A DNA stretch of 64,000 nucleotides from the NCBI GenBank assembly GCA_039621445.1, contig CP154954.1:63880046-63944045 (forward strand). The letters run 5' to 3'. Shown in pieces: positions 39,490-49,639 of the stretch; the stretch's first letter is position 1; each line of letters starts with the position of its first letter. This stretch comes from Euglena gracilis. Lineage: Eukaryota > Euglenida > Euglenophyceae > Euglenales. The notes beneath the pieces were generated by a model. The model saw only the letters and a list, made by a program, of their open reading frames with translations, ran no database searches and had not been told where the DNA came from. The translations under genes were made by a program, and so were the position numbers.

Positions 39490-39900
39490 CTTGAACGCCG
39501 GTTCGGGCGTGAAGCTAGAGCCCCTAATCCACGGTTTCAACAACTATGTCCAGAACGCCGGTTCGGGCGTGAAGCTGTGTTCCAGAACGCCGGTTCGGGC
39601 TGCCCGAACCGGCGTTCTGGAACACGGCTTCACGCCCGAACCGGCGTTCTGGACACAGTTTTCGTATCAGAATCCTCTGGTTTTTTTTCAGAATTTGCTT
39701 TGGGACGTTTTGGCTGTTCCCCCCTGGGACTAAAGGGGAACGCTAGTGAACGTATTTCTAAGTGCTCCCTGGCCCGAAGGGGGTGAACGCCGGTTCTGTC
39801 CTGAACCCGGCGTCTCTAAAACGCCGCTTTAAACAAGGGGTGGCGGACGCCGGTTCTGTCCTGAACCCGGCGTCCCCGGACACCGGGTTCTGTGTCAAGA
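39490..39900. repeat. Further GCCGGTTCGGGCGTGAAGC palindromes
   Basis: Two direct AACGCCGGTTCGGGCGTGAAGC units, then a third lying in a large palindrome (39,580-39,655) ending CGCCCGAACCGGCGTTCTGG. The related CGGTTCTGTCCTGAACCCGG form recurs at 39,790 and 39,850. A GGCGCCGAAGGCGCC palindrome follows at 39,948-39,963. Confidence 0.8.
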
Positions 39901-40222
39901 ACTGTGTTCGGGCCAAGAATTAGGGGGAGCCCAGGGGCGGGGACCGCGGCGCCGAAGGCGCCGTGGTCCCCGCCGATTTCGAGACTTTAAAAGTCTTAAA
40001 TCTTCGCCCAAAACACGGTTTCAGGACAGAACCGGCGTCCGCCACCCCTTTTTTGTAGTAAACACGGTTTCAACGGTTTCAAGGGAAAGGGGGAAATTTT
40101 CCAAAGAAATTTACATCTTTTTTTTTACAAAAGAATGTCAGCCCTGTTGGAAGCGCCTATTTTTCCACATGTGAAAAATAGCACACAACTTTTGAGCTCA
40201 AGAGATTCTTGCGAACAAAACA

Positions 40223-40545
40223 GCGGCTCCGTGCGGATTACTGGCCATGCTAGTTCTGGAGGTCGGGCCGACCTAGGTCGGGCCGACCTTTGGCCATGGC
40301 TTATCGACCTCTGGAGGTCGGGCCGACCAGGTCGGCCCGACCTCCAATAATCCGCATTACCCCCCCATTTTTAATTTTTAAGCCCCCCCCTCAAAATTTA
40401 AATTCTCTTAATTCAATGTAAAATGCAAGGAAACACATCAAAATGTCCCTAAAACCATCAGAAAATGTCCCATATTGAAAAAAAGGGGGTGAAAGGCCAA
40501 ATCAGTTCCATGGCCAACCCCAAACCATAATCCCAACCCTAAAAT
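40223..40545 (-). repeat. Inverted arm (family F3), left
   Basis: Reverse complement of 46,135-46,453 over about 320 bp. It includes GGAGGTCGGGCCGACC palindromes, a TTAAGCCCC segment, AAATTCTCTTAATTCAATGT and CATAATCCCAACCCT. A partial third copy is at 42,290-42,580. Confidence 0.88.
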
Positions 40546-41565
40546 AAACCCCTTTTATCCGCCAACCCCTTCTCGGGTGCAAGTCGACCTAACCCTATCC
40601 CTTTCATTAACAAAATAAACCCGTTTTATCCGCCAACCCCTTCTCGGGTGCAAGTCGACCTAACCCTATCCCTTTCATTAACAAAATAAACCCGTTTTAT
40701 CTGCCAACCCTTTTTATCTGCCAACCCCATCTCGGGTGCAAGTCGACCTAACCCTATCCCTTTCATTAACAAAACAAACCCGTTTTATGTGCCAACCCTT
40801 TTTATCTGCCAACCCCTTCTCGGGTGCAAGTCGACCTAACCCTATCCCTTTCGTTAACAAAAATAAACCCCTTTTATCCGCCAACCCCTTCTCGGGTGCA
40901 AGTCGACCTAACCCTGTCCCTTTCATTAACAAAATAAACCCCTTTTATCCGCCAACCCCTTCTCGGGTGCAAGTCGACCTAACCCTATCCCTTTCATTAA
41001 CAAAATAAACCCGTTTTATCCGCCAACCCCTTCTCGGGTGCAAGTCGACCTAACCCTATCCCTTTCATTAACAAAATAAACCCGTTTTATGTGCCAACCC
41101 TTTTTATCTGCCAACCCCTTCTCGGGTGCAAGTCGACCTAACCCTATCCCTTTCATTAACAAAATAAACCCCTTTTATCCGCCAACCCCTTTTCGGGTGC
41201 AAGTCGACCTAACCCTATCCCTTTCATTAACAAAATAAACCCCTTTTATCCGCCAACCCCTGTTCGGGTGCAAGTCGACCTAACCCTATCCCTTTCAATA
41301 ACAAAATAAACCCCTTTTATCCGCCAACCCTTTTTATCTGCCAACCCCTTCTCGGGTGCAAGTCGACCTAACCCTATCCCTTTCATTAACAAAATAAACC
41401 CCTTTTATCCGCCAACCCCTTCTCGGGTGCAAGTCGACCTAACCCTATCCCTTTCATTAACAAAATAAACCCCTTTTATCCGCCAACCCCTGTTCGGGTG
41501 CAAGTCGACCTAACCCTATCCCTTTCATTAACAAAATAAACCCCTTTTATCCGCCAACCCCGGGG
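40545..41565 (+). repeat. 71-bp tandem array
   Basis: About 13 units, period 71 bp with some 17-18-bp extra insertions (TTTTTATCTGCCAACC). The core is CTCGGGTGCAAGTCGACCTA followed by ACCCTATCCCTTTCATTAAC and AAAATAAACCCCTTTTATCC. Each unit contains CCTAACCCTA, which resembles the telomeric hexamer. One more unit lies after an insertion at 41,875-41,945. Confidence 0.92.
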
Positions 41566-41569
41566 GGTA

Positions 41570-41868
41570 GATTTGGCCTGGGGGGGGGGTTGTGGGCAGA
41601 CCCTAGGGTCGCCAAAGGTCGCCATGGTCGCCAAAGGTCGTGGGCAGGTCGATGTCAAAAAATGCGCTCCACGGCAAATTAGCGCAACATACACACAAAA
41701 GGTGTTGCACACACAAGGGATTTTTTTTTAGGGCCCTGGAACAGTTGCCTACGCCGCTACAATGCAAAAAAGACTGAGTAGGAAATACCCATAGCGACCT
41801 TTGGCGACCTTTGGCGACCGTGGGCAGACCCTAGGGTCTGCCCACAACCCCCCCCCCCAGGCCAGATC
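41570..41868. mobile_element. Small TIR element inserted in 71-bp array
   Basis: About 300 bp with inverted ends: GATTTGGCCTGGGGGGGGGT plus TGTGGGCAGACCCTAGGGTC on the left, and the complement ending CCAGGCCAGATC on the right. Sub-terminal GGTCGCCAAAGGTCGCC repeats are present. It interrupts the array, with CCGCCAACCCC on both sides (which the array itself could supply). Confidence 0.8.
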
Positions 41869-41949
41869 CGGGAGCCGCCAACCCCTTCTCGGGTGCAAGT
41901 CGACCTAACCCTATCCCTTTCTTTAACAAAATAAACCCCTTTTATCTGT

Positions 41950-42270
41950 GCAACAATTTATCGGTGCAACCCCATCCCTAACCGTGTCCCGAACCCTGTC
42001 CCTAACCCTAACCCTAATGCAAACCCTAACCCTATCAATGACCCTATCCCCATTCTGAACCCTAACCCTATCCCCAACCCTAACCCCAACCCTGACACTG
42101 TCGTCAACCGTATCCCCAACTCTAACCCTATCCCTAAACCTAACCCTAACCTAACCTAACCCTAATCCAAACCCAACCTTACCGATCCCTATCCCGAACC
42201 CTAACCTATCCCGAACCCTAACCCTGTCCCTGACCCCTAACCATATCCCTTTTCCATCCCCAACCTTGAC
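41950..42270 (+). repeat. Degenerate CCCTAA (telomere-like) array
   Basis: Imperfect repeats of AACCCTAACCCTAA, CCCTATCCC and CCGAACCCTAACC over about 300 bp. Only short runs are perfect. The strand sense is C-rich, as at a left chromosome end. Confidence 0.85.
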
Positions 42271-42289
42271 ATTTTGGCAGTTTGCAAAC

Positions 42290-42600
42290 CAAATTGAGAG
42301 GAATTTGGTCGGGGGGGGGCTTAAATTTCAAAAAGGGGGGGGGTAATGCGGATTATTGGAGGTCGGGCCGACCTAGGTCGGCCCGACCAGGGGGGGGGGG
42401 GCTTAAATTTCAAAAAAGGGGGGGGGTAATGCGGCACAGTGGAGGTCGGGCCGACCTAGGTCGGCCCGACCTCCAGAGGTCGATAACACCATGGTCGGCC
42501 CGACCATGGTCGGGCCGACCATAGGTCGGGCCGACCTAGGTCGGCCCGACCTCCAGAAGTAGCATGGCCAATATTCCGCCCGGGGCCCAAAACAGCAATT
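42290..42600 (+). repeat. Family F3 palindromic copy, middle
   Basis: Two successive GGTAATGCGGxxxxxxTGGAGGTCGGGCCGACC modules, each preceded by a G-run and CTTAAATTTCAAAAA. It ends AGAAGTAGCATGGCCAATATTCCG, as the right arm does at 46,420-46,445. Confidence 0.8.
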
Positions 42601-42884
42601 GGACCTGGATGAGGTTTTGTCACCCTCCCCATCACCCCTTTCTCTCATCATAGACAACCATTATTTTTTTTATCATAGACAACCATTATTGGCTGCTGCA
42701 AGAAGCAAATGTGGCTTGTCCAAGTCCTGTTGCTGTCCATTTGTATTGTAATGTTGGCAATTGGATATTCGACATCACACATTTCAATTCAGGGTTGTCT
42801 GTAATAATTGTGCATGAATTGAGGTGAATGCGCCTGTGGGCTGTGACCAAGTCAGTGGAAGACCCTGGGATTGAGGTCGCAAAA
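42600..42884. other. Unannotated spacer
   Basis: No gene or repeat was recognised except a short TTATCATAGACAACCATTATT direct repeat near 42,650-42,690. Confidence 0.4.
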
Positions 42885-43092
42885 TACCCCCCCTTTCTTT
42901 GACCCCCCCCTTTTTTGAGCATTTGGGTCCGGGGATTTTTTTTTTCATATGCCGAAGGGGCCGAAATTTTTTTTTGCCCTCTTTCTAAAAAAATTTTGAC
43001 CCCCCCTTATTTAACCCCCCCTTATTTGAGCATTTGGGGGGGGGGTCCGTTGGCCCGTGGGTGTGCTCAAATAAAGGGGGGTGGTGGTACCC
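42885..43092. mobile_element. Small TIR element family F1, copy 2
   Basis: Same order as 36,362-36,558: a C-run with TTTGACCCC, TTTGAGCATTTGGGTCCGGGG, GCCGAAGGGGCCGAAATTTTT, a second TTATTTGAGCATTTGG, then GTGGGTGTGCTCAAATAAA and a G-run. Confidence 0.7.
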
Positions 43093-43249
43093 ATTGGAAA
43101 AAGAAGGGATATAAGGGGATATAGGATGCATTTTTAAAGTCCTAATTCCAACCCAGGGCAAAATTGGCGAGGTCCTACAATGATCGTGGTGGGTTACTCA
43201 ATTTACCCCACATTTCCATGGGTCCATGGGTAACCCCGGCTCATTGCCG

Positions 43250-43909
43250 GAAATTGGTGATGGACTTTTTGGTGGTCGCTAGCGACTAGTCGCTAGCGAC
43301 CAAGTCCACTGACCACCGGTGGTCGGGCCGACCACCAATTTTAAGTCCACCCCCCCCCTCTAAAAAATTTTTTTAAGCCCCCCCCCGAAAATTTTTCATT
43401 CAAATATGAAGGAAAATGACTCAAAACGCGAACTTAGTCGGCCTACGGCCTCCTCCGGGGGGTGGGGGGCTGCCACCCCCCCCGGACCCCCCCCGCCCAA
43501 AATAACAAAATCCCCTTGTGTGTGCAAGGCAAAGATGGCCAAATCGCGCTTCGTAATGAATGTTGTCTTGTGTGTGCAAGGCAAGGATGGCCGAGTCGCG
43601 CTCCCAGGCTATTGTAAATGCTATGGTTTCATAGAACAGGCCCAAAGAGAAGATATTACACGAAAATTTTTGCAAATTGACCCCCGAATGGGGTTTTGGA
43701 AGGCATTTGGGTGGGTTTTGAGTCATTTTCTTTTATATTTGAATGAAAAATTTTTTGGGGGGGCTTAAAAATTTTTTTGGGGGGGTGGACTTAAAATTGG
43801 TGGTCGGAGCGACTAGTCACTCCGACCACCAATGGTCGCTAGCGACTAGTCGCTAGCGACCCTAGCGACTAGTCGCTAGCGACCACCAAAAAGTCCATCA
43901 CCAATTTCT
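43250..43909. mobile_element. 660-bp TIR element with GTCGCTAGCGACTAGTCGCTAGCGAC palindromes
   Basis: Ends GAAATTGGTGATGGACTTTTTGG and its complement CCAAAAAGTCCATCACCAATTTC. Sub-terminal palindromes of GTCGCTAGCGACTAGTCGCT occur at both ends, as do ACCAATTTTAAGTCCACC and C/G-runs. The centre has two GTGTGTGCAAGGCAAAGATGGCC-like units and CGGCCTACGGCCTCC. It has no coding capacity. A relative starts at 45,264. Confidence 0.85.
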
Positions 43910-43929
43910 CGCTCGGGGCCGGTTCCCCC

Positions 43930-44180
43930 CCCCCCCCACCTAATAGTCGCCCCCCCCCAAGGGGGGGGGGCGACTATTAGGGGGGGGTGACAAATAGGGG
44001 GGGTCACGTTAAGACCCCCCCATATAAGACCCCCCCATATAAGACCCCCCCTGGCCGGCCTTCGGCCGGCCCTTTGGCCGAGACCGACCCCCCCATACAA
44101 GACCCCCCCCATACAAGACCCCCCCCCTTGGGATTTTGGCTCCCGAGGGGGGGTCTTATATGGGGGGGCATGGTAGAATC
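43930..44180. repeat. AGACCCCCCCATATAAGACC inverted and direct repeats
   Basis: Four AGACCCCCCCATA(T/C)AAGACC-type units, then GGGGGGGTCTTATATGGGGGG at the right as inverted partner, with GGCCGGCCTTCGGCCGGCC in the middle. This suggests another small C/G-bounded inverted-repeat element. Confidence 0.65.
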
Positions 44181-44247
44181 CTAGGCTTGACACTGGGGAA
44201 TGTAGGGGACCCCGAGTGACGGGGGGGGACCCGAGCGCCCAGGGGTG

Positions 44248-44322
44248 TAGAAAGTGGGGGTCGGGGGGGGGGGGGCGGCCGCCCCCCCGGGATTTTGGAA
44301 AGAAATTTTTTTTGGCATGAGT
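44248..44322. repeat. GGCGGCCGCC-centred element end, copy 2
   Basis: Near copy of 34,858-34,930 (GGGGTCGG and a G-run, GGCGGCCGCC, C-run, GGGATTTTGGAAAGAAATTTT). Confidence 0.6.
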
Positions 44323-45180
44323 ATGATATTTTCCTTTGCAATGACATGATCAATGGGTCGAAGGGCGTTACTATCTCGGCTGCCTTTGCTTACCAGTTAA
44401 AATCGCATTTCTAGAAAATGAAATTGCAAAATCCATTACCGTCTCGGCCGCCTTTGGCGGCCGAAATAAAGCCGTTGAGGCTCCTCCTTTGATACTAATA
44501 GTTTTTTTGGGTTCTACCCATGATTTCGCTTTCTAGTTTGATTTTTTGGCATTGGAGGCTAGGTAGTCCACTTCGGGACCCCCCTCCCCCCCCTATTCAG
44601 TTCATTTCGGAAGTGCACAGGGCGGTCCCGAGACCCCCCCCCCCGTGAACCTGAACGTGCTAACAGCGAAAAGGGCATTTTTCAAAAAAAAAATTCTGGA
44701 CCCACCCTCCTCCGGGAAGTCATGTCCAGTTCGGTTCGGAAGTGAATAGGGGAGGTCCGGGACCCCGTCCCCCTCCCCTGTACCCGGGCTCCTTGGACTT
44801 CAAAGAGACGTTAGCGTCTCGGCCAGGGGTTTTTTTAAGACCAGGGGGGGAGGGGGGGAGGGGGTCAGCACCCACCCAACCACCCCCTGGGGTGGGCCCC
44901 CCCGGGGGGGAGGGAGGGGGTCCCGGAGGACCCACCCACTTTTGCCCGAAAATGGCCAAAAAGTGCTCAAAATTACACCCTTTTCAAAATTTTCGGCGCC
45001 TTTGGCGGATCGACCCTTCAACTAGTCAATCGACAACCCAGAAACACACCCCGCCGACTTGAACAGGGTTTTGGACCCCCACCGACCTGTCGGTCGACCA
45101 GTTGGGTAGTCGGCCGACAAGTTGGTCGACTAGTCGATCAACTACCCAGAAACCCCCCCCCCCAGGCAGGTCATTGAGCC
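44323..45180. other. Non-coding spacer rich in C/G runs and GTCGACTAG repeats
   Basis: Contains recurring CGTCTCGG, GGTCCGGGACCCC and TCGACTAGTCGATC/GGTCGACC motifs (44,990-45,150). No gene is supported. Confidence 0.4.
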
Positions 45181-45184
45181 GGGT

Positions 45185-45262
45185 CAGAATTAGGGTTACA
45201 GTTTGGGTTAGGGTTAGGGATGGGGTAAGAGTTGGGGATACGGTTCGGGTTAGGGCACCGAG
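45185..45262 (-). repeat. Degenerate TTAGGG (telomere-like) stretch
   Basis: GGGTTAGGGTTAGGGATGGGG and similar units, G-rich on the plus strand, opposite in sense to 41,950-42,270. Confidence 0.8.
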
Positions 45263-45263
45263 C

Positions 45264-45995
45264 GAGAAATTGGTGATGGACTTTGGACACCAATTTTAAG
45301 TTCACCCCCCCTCTGAAACAGTTTTTAAGCCCCCCCCCCCCTAAAATTCATTCAAACATGAAGAAAACTGACTCAAGCCTTCAGAAACCCCCACTCGGGG
45401 GTCCATTTGTACAAAAGTTTGTGTAACACACAAGGGCAATTTTGGGTAATGTGCACGATTTGGCCATCCCTGCCTTGCACACACAGGGGGATTTTGCTAT
45501 TTTGGGCGGGGGGGTCTGGGGGGAGCTGCCCCCCCCCCCCCGGAGGAGGCCGTAGGCCGACTGAGTTTGCATATCGGGGTTCATTGGGGAGCGCGATTTG
45601 GCCCTCCTTACCCCCCCCCCCCTTTATTGTCCCCCCCCCCCCTTATTGTCCCTGGGCCCCGGCCGACGGGGGGTTTTTTTGGCTCAGCCAATGAAATTCC
45701 TTTGGTACCCCTTTATTGTCCCCCCCCCTTTATTGTCCGGTCGGGCCTCCCGGGGGCAGGTCGGTGGGACAATAAAGGGGGGGGGTGGTATTTTGCACAC
45801 ACAAGGGGATTCTTGGTAATGTGCGCGATTTGGCCATCCTTGCCTTGCACACACAAGGGGCTTTTGATATTTTGGGCGGGGGGGCCCGGGGGGGGGGGGG
45901 CGGCAGCCCCCCCCCCCCCCGGAGGAGGCCGTAGGCCGACTGAATTCGCATATCGGGGTTCATTGGGGAGCGCGATTTGGCCCTCCTTGCCTTGG
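45264..45995. mobile_element. Rearranged relative of the 660-bp TIR element containing F2 copy 2
   Basis: Starts GAGCGAGAAATTGGTGATGGAC as at 43,250. Two copies of a block with TTTGGCCATCCCTGCCTTGCACACACA, TTTTGGGCGGGGGGG and GGAGGAGGCCGTAGGCCGACT occur at about 45,440-45,600 and 45,825-45,990. They flank the F2 insertion at 45,608-45,786. The matching right end was not found. Confidence 0.65.
45608..45786. mobile_element. Small TIR element family F2, copy 2
   Basis: A C-run with TTTATTGTCC on the left, GGGACAATAAA and a G-run on the right, and the same internal GGCCGACGGGG and CGGTCGGGCCTCCCGGG as copy 1. Confidence 0.75.
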
Positions 45996-46150
45996 ATAGG
46001 GTTAGGCTAGGGTAAGGGTCAGGGACAGGGTTTAGGAATACGGTCAGGGTTAGGGTCAGGGTTAGGGTTAGCGTCAGGGATACAGTTAGGGATAGGGTCA
46101 GGGTTACGGATAGGGTCAGGTTTAGGGTTAGGGTTAGGGTTAGGATTATG
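45996..46150 (-). repeat. Degenerate TTAGGG (telomere-like) array
   Basis: Repeats of GGTTAGGGTTAGGGTTAGG and AGGGTCAGGGTTA over about 150 bp, adjoining the right F3 arm. It mirrors the C-rich array next to the left arm. Confidence 0.85.
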
Positions 46151-46453
46151 GTTTGGGGTTGGCCATGGAACTGATTTGGCCTTTCACCCCCCTTTTTTTC
46201 AATATGGGACATTTTCTGACGTTTTTAGGGACATTTTGATGTGTTTCCTTGCATTTTACATTGAATTAAGAGAATTTAAATTTTGGGGGGGGGCTTAAAA
46301 ATTAAAAATGGGGGGGTAATGCGGATTATTGGAGGTCGGGCCGACCTGGTCGGCCCGACCTCCAGAGGTCGATAAGCCATGGCCAAAGGTCGGCCCGACC
46401 TAGGTCGGCCCGACCTCCAGAAGTAGCATGGCCAATATTCCGCACGGAGCCGT
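46135..46453 (+). repeat. Inverted arm (family F3), right
   Basis: Reverse complement of 40,223-40,545, ending CAATATTCCGCACGGAGCCG. Confidence 0.88.
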
Positions 46454-46686
46454 CATTTTGGCCATTTTTGGTACATTTTTGAACAAAAAACCAACATTTT
46501 TGGTCCGAAAGTGGCCATTTTTGGGTGATTTTTATGTCCGAGATTGGTCATTTTTTTGCAAGGGAAGTTTGTCAGGATTTTCTTGACCGTCACATTTTTT
46601 GGGATGCATTTTGGGCCATTTTTGACAAAATTCCGTTTTGGGTGTGGAAATGCTCCAATTTTTGGCACTTTTTTTCGGGGACAAGA

Positions 46687-47015
46687 TCACACCATTGCTT
46701 AGCAACCCCGGGGGGGGGGATCACTTTCCACTCCGAAAAAACCAGTCAGTCACTTTTTTCGGCCAAACCAGTCAGTCACTTTACCCTCCCTCCCCCCCCC
46801 CCCGGGTGGGGGGTGCCACTTAGGAAAACAAGTCAATTTTTGGCCCTTCAAGGCCATTTTCGGCCAAAATTTCCTCCGGCGCCTTTGACGCCGGTTGGCC
46901 ACTCCCACCCTCGGGGGGAGGGGGGTCACGGCCAAAAAACTAGTCAGTCACTCTGAAAAAAACCAATCAGTCACCCCCCCCGGGGGGGGGGGGACAGGTG
47001 TCAAGCAATGGCCTG
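46687..47015. mobile_element. Small inverted-repeat element with CAGTCAGTCAC units
   Basis: Bounded by CATTGCTTAGCAACCCC plus a G-run on the left and a C/G-run plus GTGTCAAGCAATGG on the right (imperfect inverted ends). Inside are repeated CCAGTCAGTCACTTT or CTAGTCAGTCACTC units in one direction. No ORF of note. Confidence 0.55.
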
Positions 47016-47224
47016 GACAAGATTTTTGGCCATTTTTGGGTGTGAAGGTGCGTTGGGCGTTGGGTGCCAAAAAGGGAAGGTGGGGTGAGGACAATTCGTT
47101 TCTGTGTTTTTGGGGGGGTTTCTTCCACAAAAATTTCATGTTTCCCCTCCCCCCCTTTTTGCCGAGAAAATCTTTCCTCCCTGCGCAATCCCCTTTTGCC
47201 AATTGACATATTTTGGGTCAAATT

Positions 47225-47445
47225 ACCATGCCCCCCCCCCCGAGCTGTTCTCCCCCCCGAGCTATTCCCATAGGGGGGGGGACGGGAATAGCTCACTGTC
47301 ATAGCACTTTTTATTAAGAACTTCCCAAAAAAGTGCTCAGAAATCGACGTTTTTGGGACGTTTTCAAAAATCACTTTTTGACAAATGTGCTTAAAAATGA
47401 CCATTTTTTTGCGAACATCCAAAAAAGTTGCCAATAATGACCCCC
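47225..47445. repeat. GAGCTATTCCC repeat segment, copy 1
   Basis: C-run, CGAGCTATTCCC, GGGAATAGCTCACTGTC, AAAAGTGCTCAGAAATC and GTTTTTGGGACGTTTTCAAAA, then GCGAACATCCAAAAAAGTTGCC. A near copy is at 49,300-49,505. Confidence 0.8.
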
Positions 47446-48720
47446 TTTGGGTTCTCCCCCAACATCCCATTTCCTAACCGAAATGCCGTCCTCGAAAAAT
47501 CCAACGTTTGTGGATTTCTAATTCTCATTTGAGATTTGATGTGCGCAAATCCTAATTTTGATGGGTGATTCTAAATTGAGGGTGGGCGATGACAAATTTT
47601 GGTGTGGCACAATCTCATGGCCCAAATTTCCCACAAAAATTCCTAATTTGACTGATGATGGCGTTGTGGTGTCTCTCGCAGCCCCTCGCGTTCCCTCTGA
47701 TCCCTGTCGCATCCTATGCACCCCACTTTAATGACGGTGTGGCACATCGGTAAATTGGGCATTTGCCATGGGAAGTTTTGGACAAATTAGGATTTGTGTC
47801 ATGAGTGATTCTGATCAACTCCGAATAGAGACAGCCACCTCAAATTTCAACCTGAAGTCAAGTTTTTTTTTGCATGTGCATCTTCAACTATCAGCTTGAG
47901 GGATCAGGTGAGTGGATTTACAGCCAAGGTCTCATGTTATGGCGCTTGCCGCAGCGTACCTCCCCCCTCCCCCCTCCCCACTCTGCCTAGCTCCATGGTA
48001 ATCACATGTATCCTTCCATCACGTGCACACACCATTTCAAACCCCTCGTTGCCTCCTCTAAGTTGACCCGGCAAGGGCTCCAGGGCAACCCTCGATCATT
48101 TTTTTTGATGTGTTCTTTCACACGTTCCAAGGATCCAAGAACAAAACGCTAAACAAAAGTTGGAATCCACTTGTTTTTGGGGGTATTTGGGGGGTCATTA
48201 TTTTCTGTGATCCACTAGGTCTCCTTTGGTTTGTTGTGGTCTCTCACCAAACACCACATCATTGTCTCAACTTCCTTATAAAAAAATTTTCATAAAACCT
48301 GTCATAATTTTGGAATATTTTCAAAATTCAAATAATTTCCGTTTGTCAAAAAAAAGTAAAACAAAAAAAAACAAAGTCTGTCGAAAAAAAGCTCCAAAGC
48401 CCCAGAGTTTTTTTTTTTGAAAGGCCAGTCCATTCCAACAATGCGGGTGTTAGATTTTCAAACTGGAACTTCAAAAGGTTGGTAATGTCGTGGATAATTG
48501 TAGGCTCAAAGTCTCCAAGTTCACCACAATGACACAACGATTTGGTCAATCATTATTTGACCAAATACACCATCGCCAAAGGACTGTAACCCTATGACCC
48601 TCCTTGCGTTCTTGTTCACATGCGATTGCACTGCAGTTACACCGCGGTTTAAAGGTTTGAAGAATTCCTCTGAGTATTTTTCAATTTACTTTTTCATTTT
48701 ATTTTTGAGTATCTTTCCGT
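47446..48720. other. Unannotated AT-rich sequence
   Basis: Recurring GATTCTAATTT/TGGGTGATTC motifs at 47,500-47,660 resemble 51,290-51,380. No gene is supported. Confidence 0.35.
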
Positions 48721-48721
48721 C

Positions 48722-49255
48722 ATGTGGCATGACAAGGAAACCCTTCCAATGAAAGCCAACCCTTGTTCCATTGAACCAAGGATTGCTAGATCAACACAGA
48801 ACATCGATAAATTGGATGAGCAGAAGTGCTGCAAGGACGCAACAGTATACCTCAATCTCCGCCAAACAGGGCATCAACTTAAAGGGTGTGACCATCATCT
48901 CGAAATTCGCAATTTTATCCAATTATTTCACCAAGGCGCAACGTTGCCCACATCTGATTGTTTTCATGCTATTTTCAGACCGAAGTCGCCAGTGATTCAT
49001 GGTCATGTATTGATTTTGTTGCGAACAAGGGTAGGGGAGTGGAGGACCTGCTTTTTGTTGGTCAAAGTTAGTCATTTTGGGGTATGGTTGGATTCATCCT
49101 TTTTTGCTTATCAAGGAAGTTTTGAAGTTTTTTCGACACTGACGTTTCGAAAATTTTCGAGCTTTTTTGCGGCTTTCCCAATTTTTGCTCGTCTCGCCTT
49201 GGAGGTCAATGAGCCAATTCCAATTGGGGGGCAAATAGGGAATATCTCGCTGTGA
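48722..49255 (+). CDS. Open frame of 177 codons, unrecognised
   Basis: Starts MWHDKETLPMKANPCSIEPR. The first about 100 residues have mixed, protein-like composition (ATVYLNLRQTGHQLKGCDHH). The last part is a Phe/Ser-rich run typical of T-rich non-coding DNA. No known domain, splice context or second copy is seen. It may be chance or a remnant exon. Confidence 0.15.
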   Translation: MWHDKETLPMKANPCSIEPRIARSTQNIDKLDEQKCCKDATVYLNLRQTGHQLKGCDHHLEIRNFIQLFHQGATLPTSDCFHAIFRPKSPVIHGHVLILLRTRVGEWRTCFLLVKVSHFGVWLDSSFFAYQGSFEVFSTLTFRKFSSFFAAFPIFARLALEVNEPIPIGGQIGNISL

Positions 49256-49299
49256 AGAACCATCATTTTGGACCTCAAAATGGACACCAAAAGTAGGTC

Positions 49300-49505
49300 T
49301 ACCATGACCCCCCCCCCCCCCGAGCTATCCCCCCGAGCTATTCCCTTAGGGGGGGAATAGCTCACTGTCGCAGCATTTTTTAAAATGACTTTCCCAAAAA
49401 GCACTCAGAAATCAACGTTTTTGGGACGTTTTCAAAATCAAATGTGCTTAAAAAATTGACCATTTTTTGCAAACATCCAAAAAAAGTTGCCAAAAATTAC
49501 CCCTT
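49300..49505. repeat. GAGCTATTCCC repeat segment, copy 2
   Basis: Same order of motifs as 47,225-47,445 in the same orientation. A further GGGAATAGCT pair lies at 49,535-49,630. Confidence 0.8.
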
Positions 49506-49639
49506 TTGAGCTGCCCAAGGTTAGGTTCGGGTATGGGAATAGCTTGGGAGGGGACTGGGCCCTGCTCCCCTCCGTACTGTTCCCATTGGGCCGTAAAGGG
49601 TCCCGGGGATGGGAATAGCTCGGGGGGGGGGGCATGGTG

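Noticed and set aside
40545-41565. 71-bp repeats as a CRISPR-like array
   Set aside because: Units are contiguous with no unique spacers, the genome is eukaryotic and no cas genes are present. This is a satellite.
42290-42580. GGTCGGGCCGACC palindromes as operator sites
   Set aside because: They recur as parts of a dispersed inverted-repeat family with no adjacent gene.
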